The notes: generated by a model from the sequence alone, not told the origin. A stretch of DNA of 64,000 nt from Wolfiporia cocos (GCA_029448655.1 JACCLO010000019.1:310001-374000), one strand, 5' to 3'; counted from the stretch's first letter, positions 22,274 to 33,061 are shown. Numbers and translations: made by a program.

Positions 22274-23279
22274 GCCCCCTACCCCCGCCCTTGCGCTTGC
22301 GCTTGGGCCTGGGTTTCTATCCTACAGGGGCTATTACTTGTTGCTGCACACATCCCTACTCCTGACAAGGAGTTTGGGGTGAGATTTGAGATCTGGGGGT
22401 ACATCGCCATCCTCGGCAGAGGATTGGCAATCAGGGAAGCCACACCGCCTTTTTAGGCAGGAGGCCTACCTAAACCCGGACCTCAGGGTTAAGAGGAGGC
22501 AGCTATTCCTGAAAAGGTCTAGCTGTCTGCGGTTGAGACCCGCGTGTAGAGAAAAAGGGACGGTCTGCCTGTGTGCGCCCAACCCCCTGCCATGGCAAGC
22601 GTTGTTCAGCGCCCCATCGCTATCTACAGGGTCATCATTATGATGGCATGGGAATCTTCCAAAGCTGCCTCCCAGGCGTAAGGGACCTGCTTTGAACCCG
22701 TTATGGGAAAAGCAGTGAGGGAAGTGACAAAAATCACCCTGCCATAGGTCACTCGTGGTAGCCAACAGCATAAGTCCTCCGGGCAGCTCGGTGTGCGAGC
22801 ATGGGTCAAACGGATTTGGGGCCCCATCAGAAGAGAACCGCATGGCCCACTCCTTTGGGATGTGGAGCGCTGGTTGCTCGCGATCTTTGATCGATGGTGG
22901 TTTTTTAGTCCTGATGTGACACCCATGTGGCTTAAGATGGCAACCTCATTGTTGAAGCATGGACAGGCTAAGGGATGTAAAATCCCAGCCACTTTCCGGC
23001 ATCGTCCCTCCGGGGCGGTGTCGTGTATCTGAATCCCAATCATCTGACCCAGGAACCGGCCTGGCAGTCAGCAACTCTACCCCTGGAGTCGGCGCCTCTG
23101 ACCGTTAGGGTCATGCAAATATCCGCGCCATCTCGGCACAGGGTTTGTGCGCAACATAAGAGTAATTATGCCCCGTAGTACACCTTCTTTGCTGCTCCTG
23201 AAAAGGAGACCACTACCCTACCTTACATAATCCCCTATATTCCTGTTCTTGGACGTATCACTGGGAAACTTCGTTTCTC
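22274..23279 (+). other. Leader of B3
   Basis: About 1 kb, homologous to the leaders of B1 and B2, including the hairpin GGGATGTAAAATCCC at 22972-22986 and CTCCT...AGGAG near 23195. It carries short upstream ORFs that are not convincing genes. Confidence 0.6.
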
Positions 23280-24189
23280 ATGAAAGCTGTACTTTCTAGA
23301 ATCATGCCCCGCGTTACCCATTGCACTCGTGGCTCCTCCACTGCCCCCTACGTTAAACTGGCGAAGCGGTCCCTTCTCAGCCGCATCGACACCGCCGACA
23401 TTCCTCAGGCAGAGGACGTCACCTATACCCTTCCTGTAAAGGAAGACTACACCGGGAAGCTCCATTTTTGGGAGATCCCCGTCCACATGCCGAAGCACAT
23501 CGCTGAGGCAGGAAAACCAGCTCCTCAGCCAGTTCCGCTCGCCAAGCGCATCTGGACAGAAGAAGAGAAGCTAGCCGCTTCCATTACTGCCATGGAAGGG
23601 CTCCTGGAACTCCGGGAGCTCAACAAGCTCAAACTCGCCCGCGATAAGCTGAATAAGCAAATCGCCGCCAAACAAGCCACCAAGAAAGCCAAGCAAGCAG
23701 CTTCTTCACTGGCCCTCCGCCTCTCCAGCCCGGCGGCCGGACCTTCCGTCCCGGCCAGCCACAAAATTCTCGACCCTTCCCTCGTCTTCGGGAAGAAGAA
23801 GCCTCTCCAAGCATGCGCACAAGTTATTCCCATGCTAGAAGGCACTCTCACTCGTCTCACACCTCTCGCCAATCGCCCCCCTAATTACCCAGGCTTCCAT
23901 ATGGAAAACGACATTCGTTTTCACAATATGGTAGTAGAATTAGAGGATTTAGTGGATAATGTAAAGGATAGAGCGAGACGGGGAAGGATCACAAATAGAG
24001 AGTGGAGAATTATACTGTAAACAGCTCGGCAATATTTCCTTTTCGGATTGGCGTACGGACTTGGCTCGTATCATAGCAGAATGCGTAGCGCTACAAGTTT
24101 CTTTTGCCTTCGGTGTAACACCACCTGACAAGGTGGCAGGGCCCTCGACTACTTCGGTAGAAGAGGATATACTCGCGATTGTATAGTAG
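23280..24189 (+). pseudogene. ORF0 of B3 (frameshifted)
   Basis: Begins as in B1/B2 (MKAVLSRIMPRVT) and is open for 246 codons. Near 24010 eight bases present in B1 are missing, causing a stop at 24018-24020; the remaining C-terminal part is still recognisable to about 24189 in the shifted frame. The conserved C-terminal signature starts at 23937 but is broken by this deletion. Confidence 0.8.
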
Positions 24190-24288
24190 AAATACTATCA
24201 TCTTTTAACTCTGAAATAGAGTGCGAGTATGATCTATAACGAAAGTTGCAGCTTTCAAACCAAAAACCCTTCTTAAGAATCTAAGACA

Positions 24289-24626
24289 ATGAGTAACCGG
24301 AAACTAACATTCGTCACAAACAGATTCACAATGTCTACCACCCCAGCCAACAGCCCACCGCCTGCTCCCAAGGCTCGTCGCATGCGCCTCCGTTCTGAAG
24401 GCCCCATGACCCCGGAAGCAGGACCCTCAGAGACTCTCCCCCCGGTTCCCCTAGAGAACCTGAGTGAGGAAGAGAAAGACGCCGAGGATGTTCCCCCACA
24501 AAGGGACTCCCCAACCAATCCCATGGGAACGCGTCCCGGAACACCCATCTCCGGGTACCCACCGGCTCGGTACACGAGGCGACTCGGACCCGTTACTACT
24601 CTGGAAAGAGAGTTTTCCGGTCCGTC
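24289..24626 (+). pseudogene. Gag N-terminus of B3
   Basis: ATG at 24289 (MSNRKLTFVTNRFTMS), matching the B2 start region, then the acidic, Pro-rich N-terminal region. Homology to B gag is lost at about 24620 where the minisatellite begins. No capsid or zinc knuckle remains. Confidence 0.8.
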
Positions 24627-25462
24627 ATGACCGTCAAGTCGCAATGGTTGTGGGCCGACCCGCAACCGTCGCAACTGTCTGGTCGCGGAAGTGGTGGGCC
24701 GACCCGCGACCATCATGACCGTCAAGTCGCAATGGTTGTGGGCCGACCCGCAACCGTCGCAACTGTCTGGTCGCGGAAGTGGTGGGCCGACCCGCGACCG
24801 TCATGACCGTCAAGTCGCAATGGTTGTGGGCCGACCCGCAACCGTCGCAACTGTCTGGTCGCGGAAGTGGTGGGCCGACCCACAACCGTCATGACCGTCA
24901 AGTCGCAATGGTTGTGGGCCGACCCGCAACCGTCACAACCATCCGGTCGCAGCAGTCGTGGGCCGACCCGCGACCGTTACAACCATCCAGTCGTGATGGT
25001 CATGGGCCGACCCGCGACCGTCACAACCATCCAGTCATGATGGTCATGGGCCGACCCACTACTGTCACAACTGTCTGGTCGCGGAAGTCGTGGGCCGACC
25101 CGCGACCGTCATAACCGCCCGGTCGCGGCAGTCATGGGTCGACCCGCGACCGTCATAACTGTCTGGTCGCGGAAGTGGTGGGCCGACCCGCACCCGTCGC
25201 AACTGTCTGGTCGCGGTTGTCGTGGGCCGACCCGCGACCGTCACAACCGTCCAGTCATGGAAGTCATGGGCTGACCCGCAACCGTCAAAACCATCCGGTC
25301 GCAGCAGTCGTGGGCCGACCCGTGACCGTCATGACCGTCTGGTCATGGAAGACATGGGCCCACCCGATGGTAGGCCTGACAGTTAAGGCATGGGCCGACG
25401 ACCGGCTGACCTGAACCGTTAGGGGTTGGTACAAGCCGGTTGACCTGAACCGTCACCTACCG
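24627..25462. repeat. 44-bp minisatellite, about 17 units
   Basis: GGGCCGACCC (or one-base variants) recurs every 44 bases from about 24651 to 25400, and the first units pair into near-identical 88-bp blocks. Many units contain GGTCGCGG and CCGCGACC about 15 bases apart, able to form an 8-bp stem. The unit length is not a multiple of three, so it is not a coding repeat. It separates B3 gag from an unrelated pol. Confidence 0.9.
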
Positions 25463-25479
25463 TCGCTGAATGGGCTCAA

Positions 25480-28033
25480 TGGATGAAAAATCACCCTCAG
25501 AAGCCATATGGACCTCTGCAACCCCTACCGGTGCCGTCAGGCCCGTGGGAAGTGGTAACCATAGACCTAATCACGCAATTGCCCAAATCAGGCATAGCAG
25601 ATGCGATTATGGTGGTAGTGGATCGATTGACCAAGCGAGCCTGGTTCTTCCCGATCTCAAATTAGTTCTCAACGAAGGACCTAGCCACAACGCTTTATCA
25701 TTTCGTGTACGCGATACACGGGTTACCAAAACAAATAGTGTCGGACAGGGGAACACAATTCGCCGCTAAATTATTTGGCGAATGGTGCGAACTATTGGGC
25801 ATTAAGCGGTCGATGACGACAGCATACCACCCACAAGCGGATGGACAAACCGAAAGAGTGAACCAAACACTCAAAAAGTATCTTAGGTGTTACGTAAACA
25901 TCTACGAAAAAGATAACTGGTCGGAGTTCCTCCCCACTGCCAAATTTGCCTACAATAACGCGGCAAGCGAGACTACCAAGAACTCCCCATTCATGGTAGA
26001 ACTAGGTCGACACCCTATAGCAGGACCGAGCAGTTTTGAACCAACTCGAAATGTAGACTTGAATGAAATCGCTCATAAGCGCTTCAAGGCCCAATCACAA
26101 GCCAAGGCAGAAATTGCAGCCGATAGATGGGCCTGGTACTATGACAGAAAGAAGAAACTTGTCCCCTTCAAATTGGGAGATAAGGTACTAGTGGACGTAA
26201 GGGGTTGGCAAGACACCGAAAGGAGTCTAGCACCCCGATACATCGGCCCATTTAAGATTATCGAAGTCTTAGGGCCGGTAATACTCAAAGTACACATGGA
26301 CGCGCAATATAGGGCTTATCACCCTGTGTACCATGCTTCGAAGCTGGTCATGTACAATGAATCTACCATCAAAGGACAAAAAGCCAAACCTCTAGTACCC
26401 ATCAGGGACTCGGAGGAAGATGGGAAGTGGAGGCGATTCTTTCTCATAGGGTATTGTTTGGAAAGTGGCAATTCCTAATTAGATGGAAAGGCTACACTCA
26501 TGAATACGACACCTGGGAATGGACACCCTCACAAATGCTAAGGAAATTCTAGACGAGTACAAGGCGAAATATTCAACCTTCCGTACTCCCTTAGACACCC
26601 AACTTAGACGATCGACCCGAATGTGTGGTGGAACTAAACACTCCGTCACCATATTCGACCCGGACTCTCAAGAGGACACGTGCACATGGCCTGATGACTG
26701 GCCACAGTACAGGGACGATGTCGGACCTAACGAACCGAAGGTGCACTACAAGTGCCACCCCGAAACCAAACAATGGGTACCATCAGATGTCGACTTCAAC
26801 GAAGACATGGAGATTACCATAGGAGTCAATGGGACAATTCCGACCCGTGGAACAGGCGATTTAATCGGATTCGACCTGTATGCATCGAAAGATATTCTAG
26901 TAAACAGCTGGAAATCCGTGATGATACCCACGGATGTATTCATCAAAGTTCCTTACGGGACTTATGGTCGGATAGCTGTTACGGGTCGAATACCCGTTCG
27001 TATATTCGAGTCGCGAATATAGATCGTTCTTCTGCACGTAGGCTTGTTGCCGTATGCAAGGCAAATACTCGTTAGATGCCTTCAAGTCCTAGGTGAAGTT
27101 CCTAGGAGATCGTATAATATCCAATACGCGTTAGAGGATATAATCGGTTCAGGTGCGAGTCGAAATAGAATATAAGACTCACCTAAGTCCGAGAAGTCAG
27201 TGTGCACTTCGAGGACTTAGTCGTTCGGTTGCTCGAGCGAAAAATAAAATACTGAGCGTAGTTTCCTACGTTTGAGAACGAGTATAAGACTTCTTGTTTG
27301 TACAACAAGGTCGAGCTGAAGAACCTCGACGATAAGTACACAAGTTTATATACTACGTTGGGTTTTAGGGGTCAAGTCCGTCCCAGATGTCACCGATACT
27401 ATCTACGCTATAGTACCAAACGTTTGATAGGTATGTAGTGATATACCTCAGACGATAGATAGGAATGATGGTGGTTGAACGCCATCTATCAGCTAATAAA
27501 TGATGAACATGAAATGGTGGCAGGGTTGGATCTGCCAAAGATGAAACGCGCCCTATAGACTAGTACAACTGGGAATGCGCCCAGTAGAGTCACGAGTAGC
27601 CAGGGGAGTTGGTTGCGCAACAAGTCCCTGTATCGTATTCGCCCAGTGGTGAGTTCTGTCGATATTCGAAAAAATAAAAATAACTGTAACAATAGCACCC
27701 AGATCGGGCATGGCGAAAAAGGGCTTAGATGTCCTTGCCGGTGTCATAGATCACGACTACCGTGGTGAAATCTTCGTAATGTTGATGAACTTAACTGGTG
27801 ACCCGTATCAAGTGGACCGAATTGCACAATTAATCTGCGAAGTAGCAGTAGTACCCAAAATCAGCCTCTGCTACACGCTTGAATCAGCTGACAAGCTGAG
27901 GCACGAAATGCGAGAAAGGCAATTAAAGGACCCATACTACGAGCCCGACCCAAGTAAACGAAGGGGGGTACTAGGGCCGGAGCAGAAAGAATTAGTGCGA
28001 GGAACTCAAGGTTTTGGTCCGACAGGAAGATAA
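25480..28033 (+). pseudogene. Old family A-type Pol fragment: IN, chromodomain region, dUTPase
   Basis: Starts within the integrase zinc region (MKNHPQKPYGPLQ) and covers the catalytic core (TAYHPQADGQTERVNQ), the GPY-type C-terminal region, a damaged chromodomain and the dUTPase. Lesions: TAG at about 25663, and frameshifts near 26420-26520 in the chromodomain. A solo H LTR (26977-27691) splits dUTPase inside GRIAPRSG. The end (RGTQGFGPTGR) is at 28033. The first half of pol is missing, replaced at the left by the minisatellite. Confidence 0.88.
26977..27691 (-). repeat. Solo LTR, family H (715 bp), target duplication ATAGC
   Basis: TGTTACGG...GTAACA termini, flanked by ATAGC at 26972-26976 and 27692-27696. 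The orientation is minus, judged from the TATATAAA motif on the other strand. Removing the LTR and one duplication rejoins the dUTPase motif GRIAPRSG. Confidence 0.92.
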
Positions 28034-28039
28034 GCAAAC

Positions 28040-28609
28040 TTACTTACTAGTGCTTAACTGGTTGGTAACTATTCGTTACATACAAGCCGAATGATGGCCG
28101 TGTGATCTCCCGTAGCAACGGTATCTAATCACGGTAGTTCCGGTTATAAGTCACATGTCTATTCTTGTAGCCAATCGGACATCCCGTCCGCGAAACGTCA
28201 TACCCATTAGATCAGCGGACCGGCGCTTGGTCACGCCTCCAACTGACTAATGATTGCGCACTATACGCCATTTGCACGGCCTACACCGCACAACTATATC
28301 CCGGTTTTGATCGGCATATGTATTTACGGTGTATTACTAATTACTTAGGTCTCTGAGGACTTGCCTGTACAGACTGGGGTAATTAGATTAGGTAATAAGA
28401 CTGTTAGGGGTCTTATATAACATGTATATATACTTCGATATCTGAGCGTTAACACCTCAGATTCTATTCATTGCATCAGCACTTCGAGTTAACAACTCAT
28501 CGCGCCCTGCTCTACCCGCTTATCAGTTCTTGTCTACTCGACAACCTCAAAGCTACCGCCTAACCAGCAATCCTCAAAGCTTATTTCATAAGTGAGTAGT
28601 CTTGTGTCA
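28040..28609 (+). repeat. Family A 3' LTR relic (5' truncated)
   Basis: Follows the old A-type pol by only a few bases, lacking the polypurine tract and LTR start. It aligns with 6497-7115 from about the ATACAAGCCGAATGATGG region to the end (CTTGTGTCA at 28609). A TATATATA motif is near 28425. Confidence 0.78.
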
Positions 28610-29036
28610 GACAGATGGAAATGGTACAATGATGAAGGAAAGAAACAAGCACCCTTCAAAGTTGGAGACAAGGTTTTGGTAGCAACAAAAGACTACCAAA
28701 AGACGGAACGAAGCTTAGCACCCCGGTATATCGGACCATTCAAGATAGTAGAACAACTATCTCCGGTAACCTTCCGCCTAAGCATGGACTCTCAATATAG
28801 AGCCTATCATCCCGTCTTCCACGCCTCTAAACTAGTAATGTACCACGACCAAGGAACCTCGGAATCGGAATCTGAGCCTGACAAGGCAGACGACGATGAG
28901 GAAGTAGAATGGGAAGTGGAGGAAATCCTAAGCCACAGAAAGCGCGGCCGTAGAACTGAGTTCTTGGTCTGCTGGAAAGGCCACTCACAGGTGTCCGACA
29001 GATGGGAACCTGAAGGAAATCGAAATCTTGAGGGCG
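28610..29036 (+). pseudogene. Family G Pol fragment, part 1: IN C-terminus and chromodomain
   Basis: Starts at an LTR junction with DRWKWYNDEGKKQ and continues through the integrase C-terminal domain (PFKVGDKVLV, SLAPRYIGPFKI, AYHPVFHASKLVMY) into a chromodomain (FLVCWKG). It is interrupted at 29036 by a solo B LTR. It is related to, but distinct from, A and B Pol. Confidence 0.85.
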
Positions 29037-29732
29037 TGACACAGACTAGACTGTGGGACTCACTATAACCTTATAGGCGACTTGAAGGAGTTGCAGAAGG
29101 TTGGTGAGGAGGCTAGTGGGCGCAAGCAGAGATGATATGTAACTGTGCGAATGCAGAGAACAAATCTAAGGCTTATCCGCAGTGATAGCCCTACTTATAT
29201 ACATGCTTTGTTTGGTTACTCGAAGAGGAGCCAAACAGTTAGACGGTCTGTGCGCAGACATAACTAATACAGCTAAGTCGTGAACTACAATAGACCATGT
29301 GCGCCGGTAATGGCCGCACCAGTAAGATTGTGTGTTTGGACCGTGGGTCCATGTTGTGGAAGTGGCGTTGCTACGTTAGTAAGCCATGCACGTGATAACT
29401 ATATACCGGTATCGGGATATGAGTAATACTAAGGGCATTGGCATGTTATAACGAGCGGGCCGCTTATCCAATTGTACTGACATAGCCCAGGATCGGGGTA
29501 TGAGTAAAGCGCGTGACACCGGAGGTTAGTCCGCTGAGTCATTGACGCGTATAAGCGTGTTATGTACGTGTTGTTATGACAAGTGGACGTATACCGCGTT
29601 GTGTACATGTTGTTTGGTTGCGTGTACGTGTAGACGGGCGCTTAGCAGCGTAAATGTCTACAAGGTCGTAGAAATACCAGATAAATAGGTAAAAATACGG
29701 GAAAAATAGTGGCATGTCCCAAATCTGTGACA
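29037..29732 (-). repeat. Solo LTR, family B (696 bp), target duplication GGGCG
   Basis: A full-length B LTR in minus orientation, flanked by GGGCG at 29032-29036 and 29733-29737. Removing it restores the chromodomain reading frame of G Pol. Solo LTRs arise by recombination between the two LTRs of a full element. Confidence 0.93.
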
Positions 29733-29737
29733 GGGCG

Positions 29738-30080
29738 CAGCCGAAATACTCAACGAGTACAAGGCAAAGTCATTCGACCAAGCACACAAACCCCTTAGAT
29801 GAAGCACTTGACACGATGTCCGAGTTGCTAAACCCGACGACGACACTGACTGGAAAGTTGGTGATTGGTACCTATGGCCAGACAACTGGCCGCTCCAAGT
29901 CGACCTCTATGAGGAAGGTGAGCTCGAAGCTAATCGCAAATGGCTTAAACACGATCCGTTCGGAGACTTTGTAGACGACAACATAGTATTCAGCAACTAT
30001 CTTGAATTCGCAGTAGATGTGAACATCGAGAACTACGACGAACCTCTATACCCCTCACAGGGTACCCCACATGCAGGCGG
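29738..30080 (+). pseudogene. Family G Pol fragment, part 2: chromodomain end and linker
   Basis: Continues part 1 (AAEILNEYKAK) and passes through a linker like that preceding dUTPase in A and B (WPDNWPLQVDLYEE). TGA codons at 29800-29802 and 29809-29811 lie in the Arg-rich stretch where family A has RRSTR. The frame ends at an H LTR at 30081, where dUTPase would be expected to start. Confidence 0.78.
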
Positions 30081-30312
30081 TGTTACGGTTATTTTGATTT
30101 TTCGAATATCGACAGAACTCACCACTGGGCAAATACGATACAGGGACTTGTTGCGCAACCAACTCCCCTGGCTACTCGTGACTCTACTGGGCGCATCCCC
30201 AGTTGTACTAGTCTATAGGGCGCGTTTCATCTTTGGCAGATCCAACTCTGCCACCGTTTCATGTTCATCGTTTGTTAGCTGATAGATGGCGTTCAACCAC
30301 CATCATTCCTAT
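30081..30312 (+). repeat. Family H LTR, left part (split by B1)
   Basis: Starts TGTTACGGTTATTTTG and continues at 40244 on the far side of B1. The flanks GGCGG (30076-30080) and CGACC (40712-40716) do not match, unlike other H copies. Confidence 0.85.
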
Positions 30313-30972
30313 TGTCACAGATTTGGGACATGCCACTATTTTTCCCGTATTTTTACCTATTTATCTGGTATTTCTACGACCTTGTAGACATTTACGCTGC
30401 TAAGCGCCCGTCTACACGTACACGCAACCAAACAACACGTACATAACACGTTTGTACGCGTCAATGACTCAGCGGACTAACCTCCGGAGTCACGCGCCTT
30501 ACTCATATCCCGGTACCGGGCTATGTCAGTACAATTGGATAAGCGGCCCGCTCGTTATCACATGCCAATGACCTTACGATTACTCATATCCCGATACCGG
30601 AATATAAGAATCACATGCATGGCTTACTAACGTAGCTACAGCCACTTCCACAACATGGACCTACGGTCCAAACAAACGATCTTACTGGTGCGGCCATTAC
30701 CGGCGCACATGGTCTATTGTAGTTTACGACTTAACCATATTAGTTATGTCTGCGCACAGACCACCTTCATGTTTGGCTCCCTTACCGGTAACCAAACAAA
30801 GCATGTATATAAGTAGGGCTATCACTGCGGATAAGCCTTAGATTTGTTCTCTGCATTCGCACAGTTACATAACATCTCTGCTTGCGCCCACTAGCCTCCT
30901 CACCAACCTCCAGCAACTCCTTCAAGTCGCTTATAAGGTTATAGTGTGAGTCCCACAGTCTAGTCTGTGTCA
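30313..30972 (+). repeat. 5' LTR of B1 (660 bp)
   Basis: TGTCACAG start, GTCTGTGTCA end. It is 38 bp shorter than the B2 LTR because a segment between ACACGTACA-type direct repeats is missing. It carries the element promoter. Confidence 0.95.
30806..30850 (+). promoter_or_regulatory. Core promoter of B1: TATA box and predicted transcript start
   Basis: TATATAAG at 30806-30813, and AGATTTGTTCT at 30840-30850, whose first base lies 34 bases downstream. The 11-mer is complementary to the site just after the LTR, so it is probably the RNA 5' end. Confidence 0.68.
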
Positions 30973-30974
30973 TA

Positions 30975-30985
30975 AGAACAAATCT
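30975..30985 (+). promoter_or_regulatory. Self-primer binding site of B1
   Basis: AGAACAAATCT begins two bases after the LTR and pairs perfectly, over exactly 11 bases, with AGATTTGTTCT at 30840-30850. There is no TGG-type tRNA complement here. Confidence 0.77.
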
Positions 30986-31993
30986 CCCCCCTACCCCCGC
31001 CCTTGCGCTTGCGCTTGGGTCTGGGTTTCTATCCTACAGGGGCTATTACTTGTTGCTGCGCACATCCCTTTCTGCCTGACAAGGCGATTGGGGTGATAGT
31101 TGAGATCTGGGGGATACATCGCCATCCTCGGCAGAGGATTGGCAACCAGGGAAGCCACACCGCCTTTTTAGGCAGGAGGCCTACCTAACCCGGACTCCAG
31201 GGTCAAGGAGACATGGTCCTCGCTGACAAGCTTGGACTATGCGCGGTTAAGACCCGCCTGTGGAGAAAAGGGGACGGTCTGCCTGTGTGCGCCCAACCCC
31301 CTGTCATGGCAAGCGTTGTTCAGCGCCCCATCACTATCCACAGGGTCATCACTATGATGGCATGGGAATTTTCCAAAGCCGCCTCCCAGGCGTAAGGGAC
31401 CTGCTTTGAACCCGTTATGGGAAAAGCAGTGAGGGGGGTGACGTAAAAAATCACCCTGCCATAGGTCACTCGCGGTAGCCAATAGCATAAGTCCTCCGGG
31501 CAGCTCGGCGTGCGAGCATGGGTCAAACGGATTTGGGGCCCCATTGGAAGAGAAGCGCGTGGCCCACTCCTTCGGGATGTGGAGCGCTGCTGTCTCGCGA
31601 TCTTAGATCGACAGTGGTTTTTTAGCCCTGATGTGACACCCATGTGGCTATAGACGGCAACCTCATTGTTGAAGCATGGACAGGCTAAGGGATGTAAAAT
31701 CCCAGCCACTTTCCGGCATCGTCCCTCCGGGGCGGTGTCGTGTATCCGAATCCCAATCATCTGACCCAGGAACCGGCCTGGCAGTCAGCAACTCTACCCC
31801 TGGAGTCGGCGCCTCTGACCGTTAGGGTCATGCGAATATCCGCGCCGTCTCGGCACAGGGTTTGCGCGCAACATAAGAGTAATTATGCCCCGTAGTACAC
31901 CTTCTTTGCTCCTGAAAAGGAGTCCACTACCCTACCTTACATAATCCCTTTCATTCCTGTTCTTGGACGTATCACTGGGAAACTTCGTTTCTC
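30986..31993 (+). other. Hairpin-rich leader of B1
   Basis: About 1 kb, conserved in B2 and B3. Visible hairpins include GGTGA...TCACC near 31437-31456, GGGATGTAAAATCCC at 31689-31703, CCAGG...CCTGG near 31766-31782 and CTCCT...AGGAG near 31911-31923. Several upstream ATGs occur (one opens a 60-codon frame at 31213), so simple scanning to ORF0 would be inefficient. An internal entry, packaging or splicing role is possible but not shown. Confidence 0.55.
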
Positions 31994-32917
31994 ATGAAGG
32001 CTGCACTTTCTAGAATCATGCCCCGCGTTACCCGTCGCACCCGTGGCTCCTCCACTGCCCCTTACGTCAAACCGGCGAAGCGGTCCCTTCTCAGCCGCAT
32101 CGACACCGCCGACATTCCTCGGGCAGAGGACGTCACCTACACGCTTCCTGTAAAGGAAGATTACACTGGGAAACTCCATCTTTGGGAGATTCCCGTCCAC
32201 ATGCCAAAGCACATTGCTGAGGCTGGGAAACCCGCTCCTCGACCTCCCAAACCAGTTCCGCTCGCTAAGCGTATCTGGACAGAGGAAGAGAAGCTAGCGC
32301 AATCCATTACCGCCATGGAGAATCTCATCGAACTCCGCGAACTCAACAAGCTCAAGCTCGCTCGCGATAAGCTGAATAAGCGAATCGCCGCCAAACAAGC
32401 CGCCAAGGAAGCCAAGCAAGCAGCTTCTTCACTGGCCCTCCGTCTCTCCAGCCCGGCGGCCGGACCTTCTGTTCCGGCCAACCACAAGATTCTCGACCCT
32501 TCCCTCGTCTTCGGGAAGAAGAAACCCCTCCAAGCATGCGATCAAGTCATTCCCATGCTAGAAGGCACTCTCACTCGCCTTACTCCTCTCGCCAACCACC
32601 CCCCTAATTACCCAGGCTTCCATATGGAAAACGACATGCGTTTCCATACTATGGTAGTAGAATTGGAGGACTTGGTGGATAACGTAAAGGATAGAGCGAG
32701 ACGAGGGAGGATCACCAATAGAGACTGGAGAATTATGAAAAAGTATTGCAAACAGCTCGGCAATATTTCCTTTTTGGATTGGCGTACGGACTTAGCTCGT
32801 ATCGTAGCAGAATGCGTAGCGCTACAAATTACTTTTGCCTTCGGTGTAACACCACCTGACAAGGTGGCAGGGCCCTCAACTACTTCGGTAGAAGAGGATA
32901 TACTCGCGATTGTATAG
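31994..32917 (+). CDS. ORF0 protein of B1 (307 aa, unknown function)
   Basis: ATG at 31994 after the leader, TAG at 32917, 144 bases before the gag ATG at 33062. The N-terminus is basic (MKAALSRIMPRVTRRTRG). A central Lys/Arg/Glu/Ala-rich segment (about residues 95-150, NKLKLARDKLNKRIAAKQ) predicts a coiled coil. The C-terminal ~90 residues contain the conserved signature (ELEDLVDNVK...KKYCKQL, nt 32660-32758) seen also in K and N. No cysteine-rich, membrane or enzymatic motif is visible. The B2 protein is almost identical with mostly synonymous base changes, which suggests selection. Alternative: a divergent matrix-like Gag module encoded separately. Confidence 0.8.
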   Translation: MKAALSRIMPRVTRRTRGSSTAPYVKPAKRSLLSRIDTADIPRAEDVTYTLPVKEDYTGKLHLWEIPVHMPKHIAEAGKPAPRPPKPVPLAKRIWTEEEKLAQSITAMENLIELRELNKLKLARDKLNKRIAAKQAAKEAKQAASSLALRLSSPAAGPSVPANHKILDPSLVFGKKKPLQACDQVIPMLEGTLTRLTPLANHPPNYPGFHMENDMRFHTMVVELEDLVDNVKDRARRGRITNRDWRIMKKYCKQLGNISFLDWRTDLARIVAECVALQITFAFGVTPPDKVAGPSTTSVEEDILAIV

Positions 32918-33061
32918 TAGAAATACTATCATCTTTTAACTCTGAAATAGAGTGCGAGTGTGATCTATAACGAAAGTCGCAGCTTTCAAAACCAATCCCT
33001 TCTTAAGAATCTAAGACAATGAGTAACCGGAAACTAACATTCGTCACAAACAGTATTCACA

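Larger units (their letters stand above)
21566..24626 (+). mobile_element. Element B3: truncated family B copy
   Basis: Contains a 5' LTR, priming site, leader, a frameshifted ORF0 and the first ~113 codons of gag, then passes abruptly into a 44-bp tandem repeat. The left flank is TGGGA. There is no matching 3' LTR, so the target duplication cannot be tested. Confidence 0.85.

Noticed and set aside
24634..25114. Repeat-encoded peptides rich in WADPQPSQ in the 44-bp minisatellite
   Set aside because: The 44-bp period shifts the frame each unit, so the open frames are a by-product of low stop density.
24627..25462. CRISPR-like array
   Set aside because: Tandem units abut with no unique spacers; the genome is eukaryotic.
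30973..31000. tRNA primer binding site after the B LTR
   Set aside because: No TGG-start complement to a tRNA 3' end; the self-complementary 11-mer explains the position better.
31213..31395. 60-codon frames in the B leaders (also 43365-43547 and several minus-strand frames of 80-146 codons)
   Set aside because: They are preserved only because the B copies are nearly identical; minus-strand frames have no promoter or known domain. Treated as leader sequence.
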